Positions 5,683 through 12,003 of a stretch of DNA of 15,239 nucleotides are shown piece by piece; the stretch's first letter is position 1; the number at the start of each line of letters is the position of its first letter. The notes beneath the pieces were generated by a model that ran no database searches, had not been told where the DNA came from, and saw only the letters and a list, made by a program, of their open reading frames with translations. The DNA comes from Pseudomonadota bacterium (lineage in GTDB: Bacteria; Pseudomonadota; Alphaproteobacteria; Sphingomonadales; Sphingomonadaceae). The stretch lies in NCBI GenBank assembly GCA_029781465.1, contig JAKOWQ010000253.1, positions 1-15,239 of the forward strand, read 5' to 3'. Both the position numbers and the translations under genes were made by a program.

Positions 5683-7755
5683 ATGGCACGCAGCCATCCG
5701 CTCGAAAAATACCGCAACATCGGTATCATGGCGCACATCGACGCCGGCAAGACCACGACCACCGAGCGTATCCTCTATTACACCGGCAAGTCCTACAAGA
5801 TCGGCGAAGTCCACGACGGCGCCGCCACCATGGACTGGATGGAACAGGAACAGGAACGCGGCATCACGATCACCTCGGCTGCCACCACCTGCTTCTGGAA
5901 CGATCACCGGATCAACATCATCGACACCCCCGGCCACGTTGACTTCACCATCGAAGTCGAGCGTTCGCTGCGCGTGCTCGACGGCGCGGTGGCCTGTTTC
6001 GACGGCGTCGCCGGGGTTGAGCCGCAGTCCGAAACCGTCTGGCGCCAGGCCGACAAATACGGCGTGCCGCGGATGTGCTTCATCAACAAGCTCGACCGCA
6101 CCGGCGCCAACTTCAAGTTCTGCGTCCAGTCGATCATCGATCGTCTCGGCGCCAAGCCGGCCGTGCTGTTCCTGCCGATCGGCCTGGAAGCTGACCTCAA
6201 GGGTCTGGTCGATCTGGTTGAAAACCGTGCGATCATCTGGAAGGATGAATCGCTCGGTGCCGAATTCTTCCACGAAGAAATTCCGGCCGACATGAAGGAC
6301 GAAGCTGCCGACTATCGCGAAAAGCTGATCGAGCTTGCCGTCGAACAGGACGACGACGCGATGGAAGCCTATCTCGAGGGCAACGAGCCCGACGTGGCGA
6401 CGCTCAAGGCGCTGATCCGCAAGGGCACGCTGAACCAGTCGTTCGTTCCGGTGTGCTGCGGCTCGGCGTTCAAGAACAAGGGTGTTCAGCCGCTGCTCGA
6501 TGCGGTGGTCGACTATCTGCCTTCGCCGCTCGACATTCCCGACGTGCAGGGCATCAACCCCGACACCGACGAGGCCGACAGCCGTCCGACCGCAGACGAC
6601 GCGCCGTTCTCGGGCCTGGCGTTCAAGATCATGAACGATCCGTTCGTCGGCTCGCTCACCTTCCTGCGCATCTATTCGGGCACGCTGACCAAGGGCAGCT
6701 ACCTGAATTCGGTGAAGGGCAAGAAGGAGAAGGTCGGCCGCATGCTGCTGATGCACTCCAACAACCGCGAAGACATCGACACCGCCTATGCCGGCGATAT
6801 CGTCGCTCTGGCGGGCCTGAAGGAAACCACCACCGGGGATACCCTGTGCGCCGAACGCGCGCCGATCATCCTCGAGCGGATGGAATTCCCCGATCCCGTG
6901 ATCGAGCTGTCGGTCGAACCCAAGACCAAGGCCGACCAGGAAAAGATGGGCATCGCGCTCAACCGCCTCTCGGCCGAGGATCCCTCGTTCCGCGTCTCGA
7001 CCGATCACGAATCGGGCCAGACGATCATCAAGGGGATGGGCGAGCTTCACCTCGACATCATCGTCGACCGCATGCGCCGCGAGTTCAAGGTCGAGGCCAA
7101 CGTCGGTGCGCCGCAGGTGGCTTACCGCGAATACCTCGCCAAGCCGGTCGAGCTGACCTACACCCACAAGAAGCAGTCGGGTGGTTCGGGCCAGTTCGGT
7201 GAAGTCAAGGTCAAGGTTACCCCGGCCGAGCGCGGCGCGGGTATCGCGTTCATCGATTCGATCAAGGGCGGCAACATCCCGCGCGAATACATCCCTTCGG
7301 TTGAGAAGGGCATGCGCGAGACCGCCGAGACCGGGGCGCTGATCGGCTTCCCGATCGTCGACTTCTCGATCGAGCTGCTCGACGGCAAGTACCACGACGT
7401 CGACTCGTCGGCCCTGGCCTTCGAAATCGCCGGTCGCGGTGCGATGCGCGAGGCTGCCCAGAAGGCCGGGATCAAGATCCTCGAACCGATCATGAAGGTC
7501 GAGGTCGTGACTCCGGAAGAATTCATGGGCGACGTGATCGGCGATCTCAACAGCCGCCGTGGCCAGATCCAGGGCACCGACAGCCGGGGCAACGCCCAGG
7601 TGGTCGAGGCCATGGTCCCGCTGGCGAACATGTTCGGCTATGTGAACCAGCTGCGTTCCTTCACCCAGGGGCGCGCGCAGTACACCATGCAATTCTCGCA
7701 CTATGACGAGGTCCCGGCGAACGTCGCGGCCGAGGTCAAGGAGAAGCTTGCCTAA
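5683..7755 (+). CDS. fusA: Elongation factor G
   Basis: A full-length EF-G of 690 residues, the translocation GTPase that moves tRNA and mRNA through the ribosome and, with RRF, recycles it. GTPase motifs are in order: AHIDAGKTT (17-25), the G2 region RGITITSA (59-66), DTPGHVD (81-87) and NKLD (135-138). Domain II follows the GTPase region, then the domain III-V landmarks GMGELHLDI and SGGSGQFGEVKVKV, and a C-terminal SFTQGRAQYTMQFSHY motif. TAAGGAAA lies upstream of the start at good spacing. Third gene of the str operon; no truncation or frameshift is seen. Confidence 0.98.
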   Translation: MARSHPLEKYRNIGIMAHIDAGKTTTTERILYYTGKSYKIGEVHDGAATMDWMEQEQERGITITSAATTCFWNDHRINIIDTPGHVDFTIEVERSLRVLDGAVACFDGVAGVEPQSETVWRQADKYGVPRMCFINKLDRTGANFKFCVQSIIDRLGAKPAVLFLPIGLEADLKGLVDLVENRAIIWKDESLGAEFFHEEIPADMKDEAADYREKLIELAVEQDDDAMEAYLEGNEPDVATLKALIRKGTLNQSFVPVCCGSAFKNKGVQPLLDAVVDYLPSPLDIPDVQGINPDTDEADSRPTADDAPFSGLAFKIMNDPFVGSLTFLRIYSGTLTKGSYLNSVKGKKEKVGRMLLMHSNNREDIDTAYAGDIVALAGLKETTTGDTLCAERAPIILERMEFPDPVIELSVEPKTKADQEKMGIALNRLSAEDPSFRVSTDHESGQTIIKGMGELHLDIIVDRMRREFKVEANVGAPQVAYREYLAKPVELTYTHKKQSGGSGQFGEVKVKVTPAERGAGIAFIDSIKGGNIPREYIPSVEKGMRETAETGALIGFPIVDFSIELLDGKYHDVDSSALAFEIAGRGAMREAAQKAGIKILEPIMKVEVVTPEEFMGDVIGDLNSRRGQIQGTDSRGNAQVVEAMVPLANMFGYVNQLRSFTQGRAQYTMQFSHYDEVPANVAAEVKEKLA

Positions 7756-7776
7756 TAGGCAGGAACATTCTAGGGG

Positions 7777-7800
7777 CGGCGCCTGATTCAGCGGGCGCCG
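7777..7800 (+). repeat. Hairpin in the fusA-tuf spacer
   Basis: CGGCGCC (7777-7783) pairs perfectly with GGCGCCG (7794-7800) around a 10-base loop, in the 90 bp between fusA and tuf. There is no U-tract, so it is not an intrinsic terminator. It could be an mRNA processing or stability element that lets tuf accumulate separately; that is inference. Confidence 0.5.
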
Positions 7801-7845
7801 TCCAAACCCCGCAGATTCAATTCAAGCGAAAGAAGGTTTGAGACA

Positions 7846-9036
7846 ATGGCGAAGGCAAAATTCGAGCGGAACAAGCCGCACTGCAACATCGGCACGATCG
7901 GTCACGTCGACCACGGCAAGACCACGCTGACTGCCGCGATCACCAAGGTGCTGGCCGAAACCGGCGGCGCCACGTTCACCGACTATGCCAACATCGACAA
8001 GGCTCCCGAAGAGCGCGAGCGCGGCATCACCATCTCGACCGCCCACGTCGAGTATGAGACCGACAACCGCCACTATGCGCACGTCGACTGCCCGGGCCAC
8101 GCCGACTATGTGAAGAACATGATCACCGGCGCGGCGCAGATGGACGGCGCCATCCTCGTGGTGAACGCCGCTGACGGCCCGATGCCGCAGACCCGCGAGC
8201 ACATCCTGCTGGCCCGCCAGGTCGGCGTGCCCGCTCTGGTCGTCTACATGAACAAGGTCGATCAGGTCGACGATCCGGAAATCCTCGAGCTGGTCGAGCT
8301 CGAAGTGCGCGAGCTGCTCAGCTCGTATGACTTCCCGGGCGACGATATTCCGATCATCAAGGGTTCGGCCCTGGCCGCCCTCGAAGGTCGCGACGATGCG
8401 ATCGGCAAGGATTCGATCAAGGAACTGATGGCCGCGGTTGACAGCTACATCCCGCAGCCGCCGCGTCCGACCGACAAGCCGTTCCTGATGCCGGTCGAAG
8501 ACGTGTTCTCGATCTCGGGCCGCGGCACCGTGGTGACCGGCCGTATCGAAACCGGTATCGTCAAGGTTGGCGACGAAGTCGAAATCGTCGGTCTGAAGGA
8601 CACCAAGAAGACCGTCGTGACCGGCGTCGAAATGTTCCGCAAGCTGCTCGATCAGGGCGAAGCCGGCGACAACGTCGGTGCGCTGATCCGCGGCGTGGGC
8701 CGTGAAGAAGTTGAGCGCGGCCAGGTTCTGGCCAAGCCCGGCTCGGTCACCCCGCACACCGAATTCAGCGCCGAAGTCTACGTGCTGTCGAAGGACGAAG
8801 GTGGCCGTCACACGCCGTTCTTCGCCAACTACCGCCCGCAGTTCTACTTCCGCACCACCGACGTGACCGGCGAAGTGATCCTTCCCGAAGGCACCGAAAT
8901 GGTGATGCCGGGCGACAACGTGACCCTGTCGGTCAAGCTGATCGCGCCGATCGCCATGGACGAAGGTCTGCGCTTCGCGATCCGCGAAGGCGGCCGCACC
9001 GTCGGCTCGGGCGTGGTTGCCAAGATCACGAAGTAA
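7846..9036 (+). CDS. tuf: Elongation factor Tu
   Basis: A 396-residue EF-Tu, the normal length, which delivers aminoacyl-tRNA to the ribosomal A site as a GTP complex. Motifs: GHVDHGKTT (19-27), the switch I region ERERGITIST, DCPGHADY (81-88) and NKVD (136-139). Domain II carries VFSISGRGTVVTGRIE and domain III ends in FAIREGGRTVGSGVV. AGAAGG before ATG 7846 is the likely ribosome binding site. It is the last gene of the str operon, followed after 26 bp by a strong terminator. Many alphaproteobacteria carry a second tuf elsewhere; this window cannot show that. Confidence 0.98.
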   Translation: MAKAKFERNKPHCNIGTIGHVDHGKTTLTAAITKVLAETGGATFTDYANIDKAPEERERGITISTAHVEYETDNRHYAHVDCPGHADYVKNMITGAAQMDGAILVVNAADGPMPQTREHILLARQVGVPALVVYMNKVDQVDDPEILELVELEVRELLSSYDFPGDDIPIIKGSALAALEGRDDAIGKDSIKELMAAVDSYIPQPPRPTDKPFLMPVEDVFSISGRGTVVTGRIETGIVKVGDEVEIVGLKDTKKTVVTGVEMFRKLLDQGEAGDNVGALIRGVGREEVERGQVLAKPGSVTPHTEFSAEVYVLSKDEGGRHTPFFANYRPQFYFRTTDVTGEVILPEGTEMVMPGDNVTLSVKLIAPIAMDEGLRFAIREGGRTVGSGVVAKITK

Positions 9037-9062
9037 GCTTCGGCCGATCTGCCAAACGAATT

Positions 9063-9096
9063 GGCCCGGTCTTCCCCAGGGGAGGCCGGGCTTTTT
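9063..9096 (+). terminator. Rho-independent terminator of the str operon
   Basis: GCCCGG at 9064-9069 pairs with CCGGGC at 9086-9091. Inner pairs extend the stem, with two G-T wobbles, to about 11 bp around a small loop. Five T follow at 9092-9096. It should end str-operon transcription after tuf and so isolate the downstream S10 operon. Confidence 0.9.
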
Positions 9097-9133
9097 CGTT
9101 GCGGCGAAGCGGTGAGCCGTGCAGATCGGCGCA

Positions 9134-9487
9134 ATGGCACGCAAATACTCAAAGCACGGCCCGCGCGAGGACATTTACGACGACAAAGCGGATGACGCCG
9201 ACACGCTCCCGCCACCGCCCGATTGCTGGCTATGCCAACGCCCCTGCGGCGAAACGGTGATCTGGCACCACCCGATCCCCAAGAGCCGGGGCGGGCGCGA
9301 GGTGGTGCCGATGCATGCTATCTGCCAGAACATGCTGATCACCACCTTCACCAATTCCGAGCTGCAACGCTACGGCATGGACGCCAGCCTGCTGCGGATC
9401 GATCCGCGGGTGGAGAAGTTCGTCGCCTGGGTGGCGAACAAGGACCCCGATTTCAACGCCGCGGTGGGGAAGAAGAAGGGGCGGTGA
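9134..9487 (+). CDS. HNH endonuclease-like protein with atypical metal finger
   Basis: A 117-residue protein. The core is CWLCQRPCG (Cys31, Cys34), WHHPIPKSRGG (His45, His46), then MHAICQNML (His61, Cys64) and a helical tail with KFVAWVANKDPDF. CxxC plus HHxxPKSxGG plus HxxC is the layout of a small HNH-family protein that I recall from sphingomonads. In the members I recall the segment after the last Cys carries further His residues (CHRxxH-like); here it reads CQNMLI. A zinc or structural role is therefore retained, but nuclease activity is uncertain. ATG 9134 is preferred; a GTG 15 bases upstream is also possible, and neither has a good ribosome binding site. It sits just after the tuf terminator, so it needs its own promoter or depends on read-through. 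Confidence 0.7.
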   Translation: MARKYSKHGPREDIYDDKADDADTLPPPPDCWLCQRPCGETVIWHHPIPKSRGGREVVPMHAICQNMLITTFTNSELQRYGMDASLLRIDPRVEKFVAWVANKDPDFNAAVGKKKGR

Positions 9488-9556
9488 GGGGCGCGCGGGA
9501 ATTTATGGGTGCACAAAAACTTGCGTTCGGGTGTCGTTCGGTCTATCAGGGTTGGT

Positions 9557-9844
9557 GTGGAGATCGAGTTCGACCCGGCCAAGGACGCAGCCAATGTCGC
9601 CAAACACGGCATTTCGCTGCAGGCCGCCGAAGAGTTCGATTGGAACGCCGCGATTGAGCGTGAGGACGATCGCTTCGATTATGGCGAGACGCGGTTTGTC
9701 GCCTTGGGGCTGATCGGCAACCGGCTGTATGTGCTGGCTTTTGCAGAAGGCTCACACGAAGACGCGATCCGTGCGATCAGTCTGCGACCGGCGGAAAAGC
9801 ATGAAGCGAGATTTTACCATGGCCACTACCGACCCAAACATTGA
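9557..9844 (+). CDS. brnT: BrnT family type II toxin
   Basis: A 95-residue protein with the BrnT layout: EIEFDPAKDAANVAKHGIS at the N-terminus, a middle strand pair around DDRFDYGETRFVALG, then NRLYVLAF and the family's IRAISLRPAEKHEARFY end. BrnT is a small RelE-fold ribonuclease that inhibits translation and is neutralised by BrnA. GTG 9557 is chosen because the family starts just before the IEFDP motif and AGGG lies 5-6 bases upstream; the open frame extends to a GTG at 9509 with no homology-like content. It overlaps brnA by 44 bp in the usual toxin-first order. Candidate promoter boxes TTGCGT (9521-9526) and TATCAG (9544-9549), 17 bases apart, would start transcription almost at the GTG. 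Confidence 0.9.
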   Translation: MEIEFDPAKDAANVAKHGISLQAAEEFDWNAAIEREDDRFDYGETRFVALGLIGNRLYVLAFAEGSHEDAIRAISLRPAEKHEARFYHGHYRPKH

Positions 9845-10049
9845 CCCTGACAACCCGCCGATGGATGAGGCCTTTATGGCCGCAATGAAGCCATCGCGCC
9901 GTGGCCGCCCAAAGCTTGACGCCCCTAAGGTCGAAGTGAAGATCCGGCTCGATGCGCGAACGGTTGAGCACCTGCGCGGTAGTGGGCCAGGCTGGCAAAC
10001 GCGGGTCAACGCGCTGCTTGGCAAACTTGTGGCGAGCGGGCAGCTATAG
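9801..10049 (+). CDS. brnA: BrnA family antitoxin (ribbon-helix-helix)
   Basis: An 82-residue protein. Residues 1-40 are a toxin-binding-type linker (DPNIDPDNPPMDEAF, GRPKLD). Residues 43-78 form a ribbon-helix-helix domain with the KVEVKIRLDARTVEHLR strand-helix and GPGWQTRVNALLGKLV, the GWQTR-N motif characteristic of BrnA. In known systems BrnA binds BrnT and represses its own promoter. ATG 9801 is preceded by GCGGAAAAGC; ATG 9819 is an alternative that would remove 6 residues. It overlaps the 3' end of brnT in another frame, which couples their translation. Both genes look intact, so the module may be functional. Confidence 0.88.
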   Translation: MKRDFTMATTDPNIDPDNPPMDEAFMAAMKPSRRGRPKLDAPKVEVKIRLDARTVEHLRGSGPGWQTRVNALLGKLVASGQL

Positions 10050-10084
10050 TTTTGCGGCCTTTTTGCGTCGAAGGGTGTGAAAAG

Positions 10085-10368
10085 ATGACCAGTATGTATG
10101 AAAGCATCGTGGCTGGCCTCAACGAAGCGATGGCCTTCGCCCGAGGCGAGGATACCGGCGCGGTGATCCACCACATTGATGTACCGACCATCGACGTTGC
10201 CAAGATCCGCGCCCAAACTGGCCTGTCGCAAGCCGAATTCGCCAGAAGCATCGGCGTTGCCAGGGGCAGGAGCATGGCCGCCGCCGGCCGACCGGCCCGG
10301 CCCAGGTCCTGCTGGCGATGATCGCGCGGCGGCCTTCGGTGGTGGCGGAGTTATTGAGGGCGGCGTGA
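10085..10368 (+). pseudogene. Frameshifted HTH (XRE-type) antitoxin remnant
   Basis: From ATG 10085 the frame gives MTSMYESIVAGLNEAMAFA, then IDVPTIDVAKIRAQTGLSQAEFARSIGVARG. This is the N-terminal linker and the first HTH helices of a HigA/RelB-associated XRE antitoxin. After 10267 the frame turns into Arg/Pro-rich nonsense. In the next frame, from 10270, the expected remainder reads EHGRRRPTGPAQ and then VLLAMIARRPSVVAELLRAA to the TGA at 10366-10368. Between the two parts only two bases remain where about five codons (typically xTLxNW) should be. A deletion of about 13 nt removed the end of the recognition-helix region and shifted the frame. No partner toxin gene lies next to it. Confidence 0.75.
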
Positions 10369-10454
10369 TTGGGGATTGTTGCAACTATCACCGTATTCCC
10401 CGTATTCCCATTACGGACCCCAAACCCAGATCATACAGAGACGATGCGATCGTG

Positions 10455-10820
10455 GTGAGAAAACCTCAATATTTTAGCGCATTCATCGGCGTTTCGCTCG
10501 CTTTCATCTTGTTGGCAGGCTGCTCGCAAAGCTCGAAATTCTCACAGCCGGCATCAGCGACGGGAGTCTGCTATAGCAATATTTCGGTTGTTGGTCCCGA
10601 CAATGCCATTGTGTCATTTCATCAGCTCCTGCTTGTTAAGAGCTCCGGCGACCCAGCTGCTGACATACGCCGAATACGGACGTATTCCGAGGACCGATAC
10701 CTGTCTAGAAATCCCGACACTGTGCCCAATAAGGGGTGGAGCGCGTGGCTAACGGACGACCGATTTGATGCTACGCGCGGCCCCGATTGCTCCGGCTTGC
10801 CTATGATCGTCACAAAGTGA
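10455..10820 (+). CDS. Small predicted lipoprotein of unknown function
   Basis: From GTG 10455 the protein is 121 residues. It starts MRKPQYFSAF and then has a hydrophobic stretch ending in the lipobox LLAGC with Cys23, so it is predicted to be lipidated and exported. The rest (IRRIRTYSEDRYLSR, NKGWSAWLTDDRFDATRG, a second Cys near the end) matches nothing I recognise. GTG 10452 is an equal alternative start; the ribosome binding site is poor. Base composition is lower than the neighbours: two 60-base lines counted by hand give about 53% GC, against about 65% for a line in tuf. It probably arrived by transfer. The lipobox makes a real gene likely, but expression is unproven. Confidence 0.6.
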   Translation: MRKPQYFSAFIGVSLAFILLAGCSQSSKFSQPASATGVCYSNISVVGPDNAIVSFHQLLLVKSSGDPAADIRRIRTYSEDRYLSRNPDTVPNKGWSAWLTDDRFDATRGPDCSGLPMIVTK

Positions 10821-10859
10821 GGATCAGTGTCCAACCAACGCTACGGAGTTACTGCGGAT

Positions 10860-10873
10860 TGCGGGATTACGGT
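10860..10873 (+). repeat. 14-base direct repeat, copy 1
   Basis: TGCGGGATTACGGT occurs here and again at 11140-11153 in the same orientation. Similar words flank small mobile or REP-associated elements in sphingomonads as far as I recall. The pair may border an eroded element of about 294 bp. Confidence 0.6.
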
Positions 10874-11008
10874 GACAGTCGCAATAACCCCCAAACTCGC
10901 CATTTTCCTACACCTCCCGATCCTGTCATGCTGCGCGCCCGGTCCATTCGCCTTCGCTCTTTGACAGTCAGAATCTTCGCTTCACGCAGCCTCTCCCGCG
11001 CGCCGGGA

Positions 11009-11107
11009 GCAAAAGGTGACACCCAAAAGCGCACATGTGTCACCCTTTCAAGGCAACATGATGATCTTTAAGACTAAAATGCCCGGACAGGGGTGTCACC
11101 TTTTTGC
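11009..11107. repeat. Inverted repeat with GGTGACAC core
   Basis: The left arm GCAAAAGGTGACACCC (11009-11024) is the complement of GGGTGTCACCTTTTTGC (11091-11107) except for one extra T. A third copy of the core, GTGTCACC at 11037-11044, forms a shorter hairpin with GGTGACAC at 11015-11022. It could be an operator-like palindrome or the ends of a small non-autonomous element. Confidence 0.6.
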
Positions 11108-11120
11108 ACGGCTTGTCCGG
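11083..11120 (+). repeat. Perfect 7-bp hairpin overlapping the inverted repeat
   Basis: CCGGACA (11083-11089) pairs with TGTCCGG (11114-11120) and encloses the right GTGTCACC arm. No T-tract follows. Confidence 0.4.
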
Positions 11121-11139
11121 CCCCGGCTCAGCCCCAGGA

Positions 11140-11153
11140 TGCGGGATTACGGT
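11140..11153 (+). repeat. 14-base direct repeat, copy 2
   Basis: An identical copy of 10860-10873. The bases following it differ (ATCACG here, GACAGT in copy 1). Confidence 0.6.
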
Positions 11154-11265
11154 ATCACGTGCTAAATTCCCTTTTGCCTTCAGCGATGGAATCGCGGCGA
11201 CACTTTGCCTATCTCCCGAATTCAGCTCCTGCGGCCCTGGCTTCCTGCAAAGCCGAACCGTTGAT

Positions 11266-11289
11266 GGGGACACCCGATAGCAGGTCCCC
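11266..11289 (+). repeat. Hairpin upstream of rpsJ
   Basis: GGGGAC (11266-11271) pairs with GTCCCC (11284-11289) around a 12-base loop, about 135 bp before rpsJ. It may be in the S10 leader if the promoter is upstream. No terminator features. Confidence 0.35.
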
Positions 11290-11422
11290 GGTGCCCCCAC
11301 CAAAAAACCCCCAATTCCCCCCTTGCGCGAATCCCTCTCCCTGTGTAGGGGCGCGGCTCTAATTTGGTCGGGGCGCCAGTTAGCGCTGATTCCCCGTGGC
11401 TCTTTCTCATCGGTAGGACACA

Positions 11423-11734
11423 ATGGAAGCTCAGAATATTCGCATTCGTTTGAAAGCATTCGATCACCGCGTGCTTGACCAGGCGACCGGCGAAATCGCG
11501 GACACCGCCCGCCGTACCGGCGCGCTGATCCGGGGCCCCATTCCTCTGCCGACCAAGATCGAGAAGTTCTGCGTCAACCGCGGACCGCACATCGACAAGA
11601 AGTCGCGTGAGCAGTTCGAAGTGCGCACCTACAAGCGGTTGCTCGATATCGTGCAGCCCAACGCCACCACCGTGGACGCGCTGATGAAGCTCGACCTGGC
11701 TGCTGGCGTCAACGTGGAAATCAAGCTGGCCTAA
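11423..11734 (+). CDS. rpsJ: 30S ribosomal protein S10
   Basis: A 103-residue S10 of standard length, starting MEAQNIRIRLKAFDHRVLDQ, with the RTGALIRGPIPLPTK loop, NRGPHIDKKSREQFE and KLDLAAGVNVEIKL. S10 is a 30S head protein and, as NusE, part of transcription antitermination complexes. TAGGA lies 6 bases before the ATG. It is the first gene of the S10 operon, but a 269 bp structured spacer separates it from rplC, while the remaining genes of the operon are nearly contiguous. Confidence 0.98.
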   Translation: MEAQNIRIRLKAFDHRVLDQATGEIADTARRTGALIRGPIPLPTKIEKFCVNRGPHIDKKSREQFEVRTYKRLLDIVQPNATTVDALMKLDLAAGVNVEIKLA

Positions 11735-11777
11735 GCCGCTCGGTTCCAAGTTTTCGGACCTCTCGGTCCACATCCTT

Positions 11778-11932
11778 CCGGGTTTCGGCCCGGCTCCAAG
11801 CGGGGGTAACCCGCGACGAGACAGAGCCCCGGCACAGGCCGGGGACACAAGGGATACCTCCGGGGCTTGCCCCGGGCATGCGTCCCCCGTCTCGCTCCCT
11901 GGTTTCAGGGGGCACTCAGCCCGGACGGGGCT
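11778..11932. repeat. Cluster of five hairpins between rpsJ and rplC
   Basis: In order: CCGGG/CCCGG (11778-11793); CCCCGGC/GCCGGGG (11827-11844); CCGGGGC/GCCCCGG (11860-11875); CCCTG/CAGGG (11897-11910); AGCCC/GGGCT (11918-11932). CGAGAC (11817-11822) and GTCTCG (11889-11894) can close the second and third hairpins into one branched fold. There are no long T-runs, so these are not terminators. They may be REP-like repeats or a regulatory leader of rplC. Confidence 0.65.
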
Positions 11933-12003
11933 CGTATCACACACATGGGCTGAACACGCCTCTCGGGGATGGTCCTCGTTAGGCCTCTGTAGGAGACTTG
12001 ATC

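Larger units (their letters stand above)
10821..11422. other. Repeat-rich intergenic region before the S10 operon
   Basis: About 600 bp without a convincing gene on either strand. It contains two copies of a 14-base direct repeat 280 bp apart, three copies of a GGTGACAC/GTGTCACC word, and two GC hairpins (11083-11120 and 11266-11289). The S10 promoter must lie here, because the tuf terminator cuts off the str promoter. TTGACA at 10961-10966 has no convincing -10 at the right distance, and I cannot place the promoter reliably. Confidence 0.6.

Noticed and set aside
5617..7701. 694-residue open frame on the minus strand
   Set aside because: It lies opposite fusA in the complementary codon phase of high-GC DNA, with Asp/Val/His-rich content and no family resemblance. 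It is a shadow of fusA.
7822..9174. 450-residue open frame on the minus strand
   Set aside because: It is the antisense shadow of tuf; EF-Tu is unambiguous on the plus strand.
10787..11071. Small plus-strand open frame after the lipoprotein
   Set aside because: It overlaps the lipoprotein end, is Arg/Ser/Leu-rich and crosses the repeat elements; no start signal.
10855..11160. Complete insertion sequence or transposase gene
   Set aside because: No transposase motif can be read in any frame and there are no clear target-site duplications; only repeats are reported.
11222..11944. 240-residue open frame on the minus strand spanning rpsJ
   Set aside because: It overlaps rpsJ entirely on the opposite strand and has no recognisable domain.
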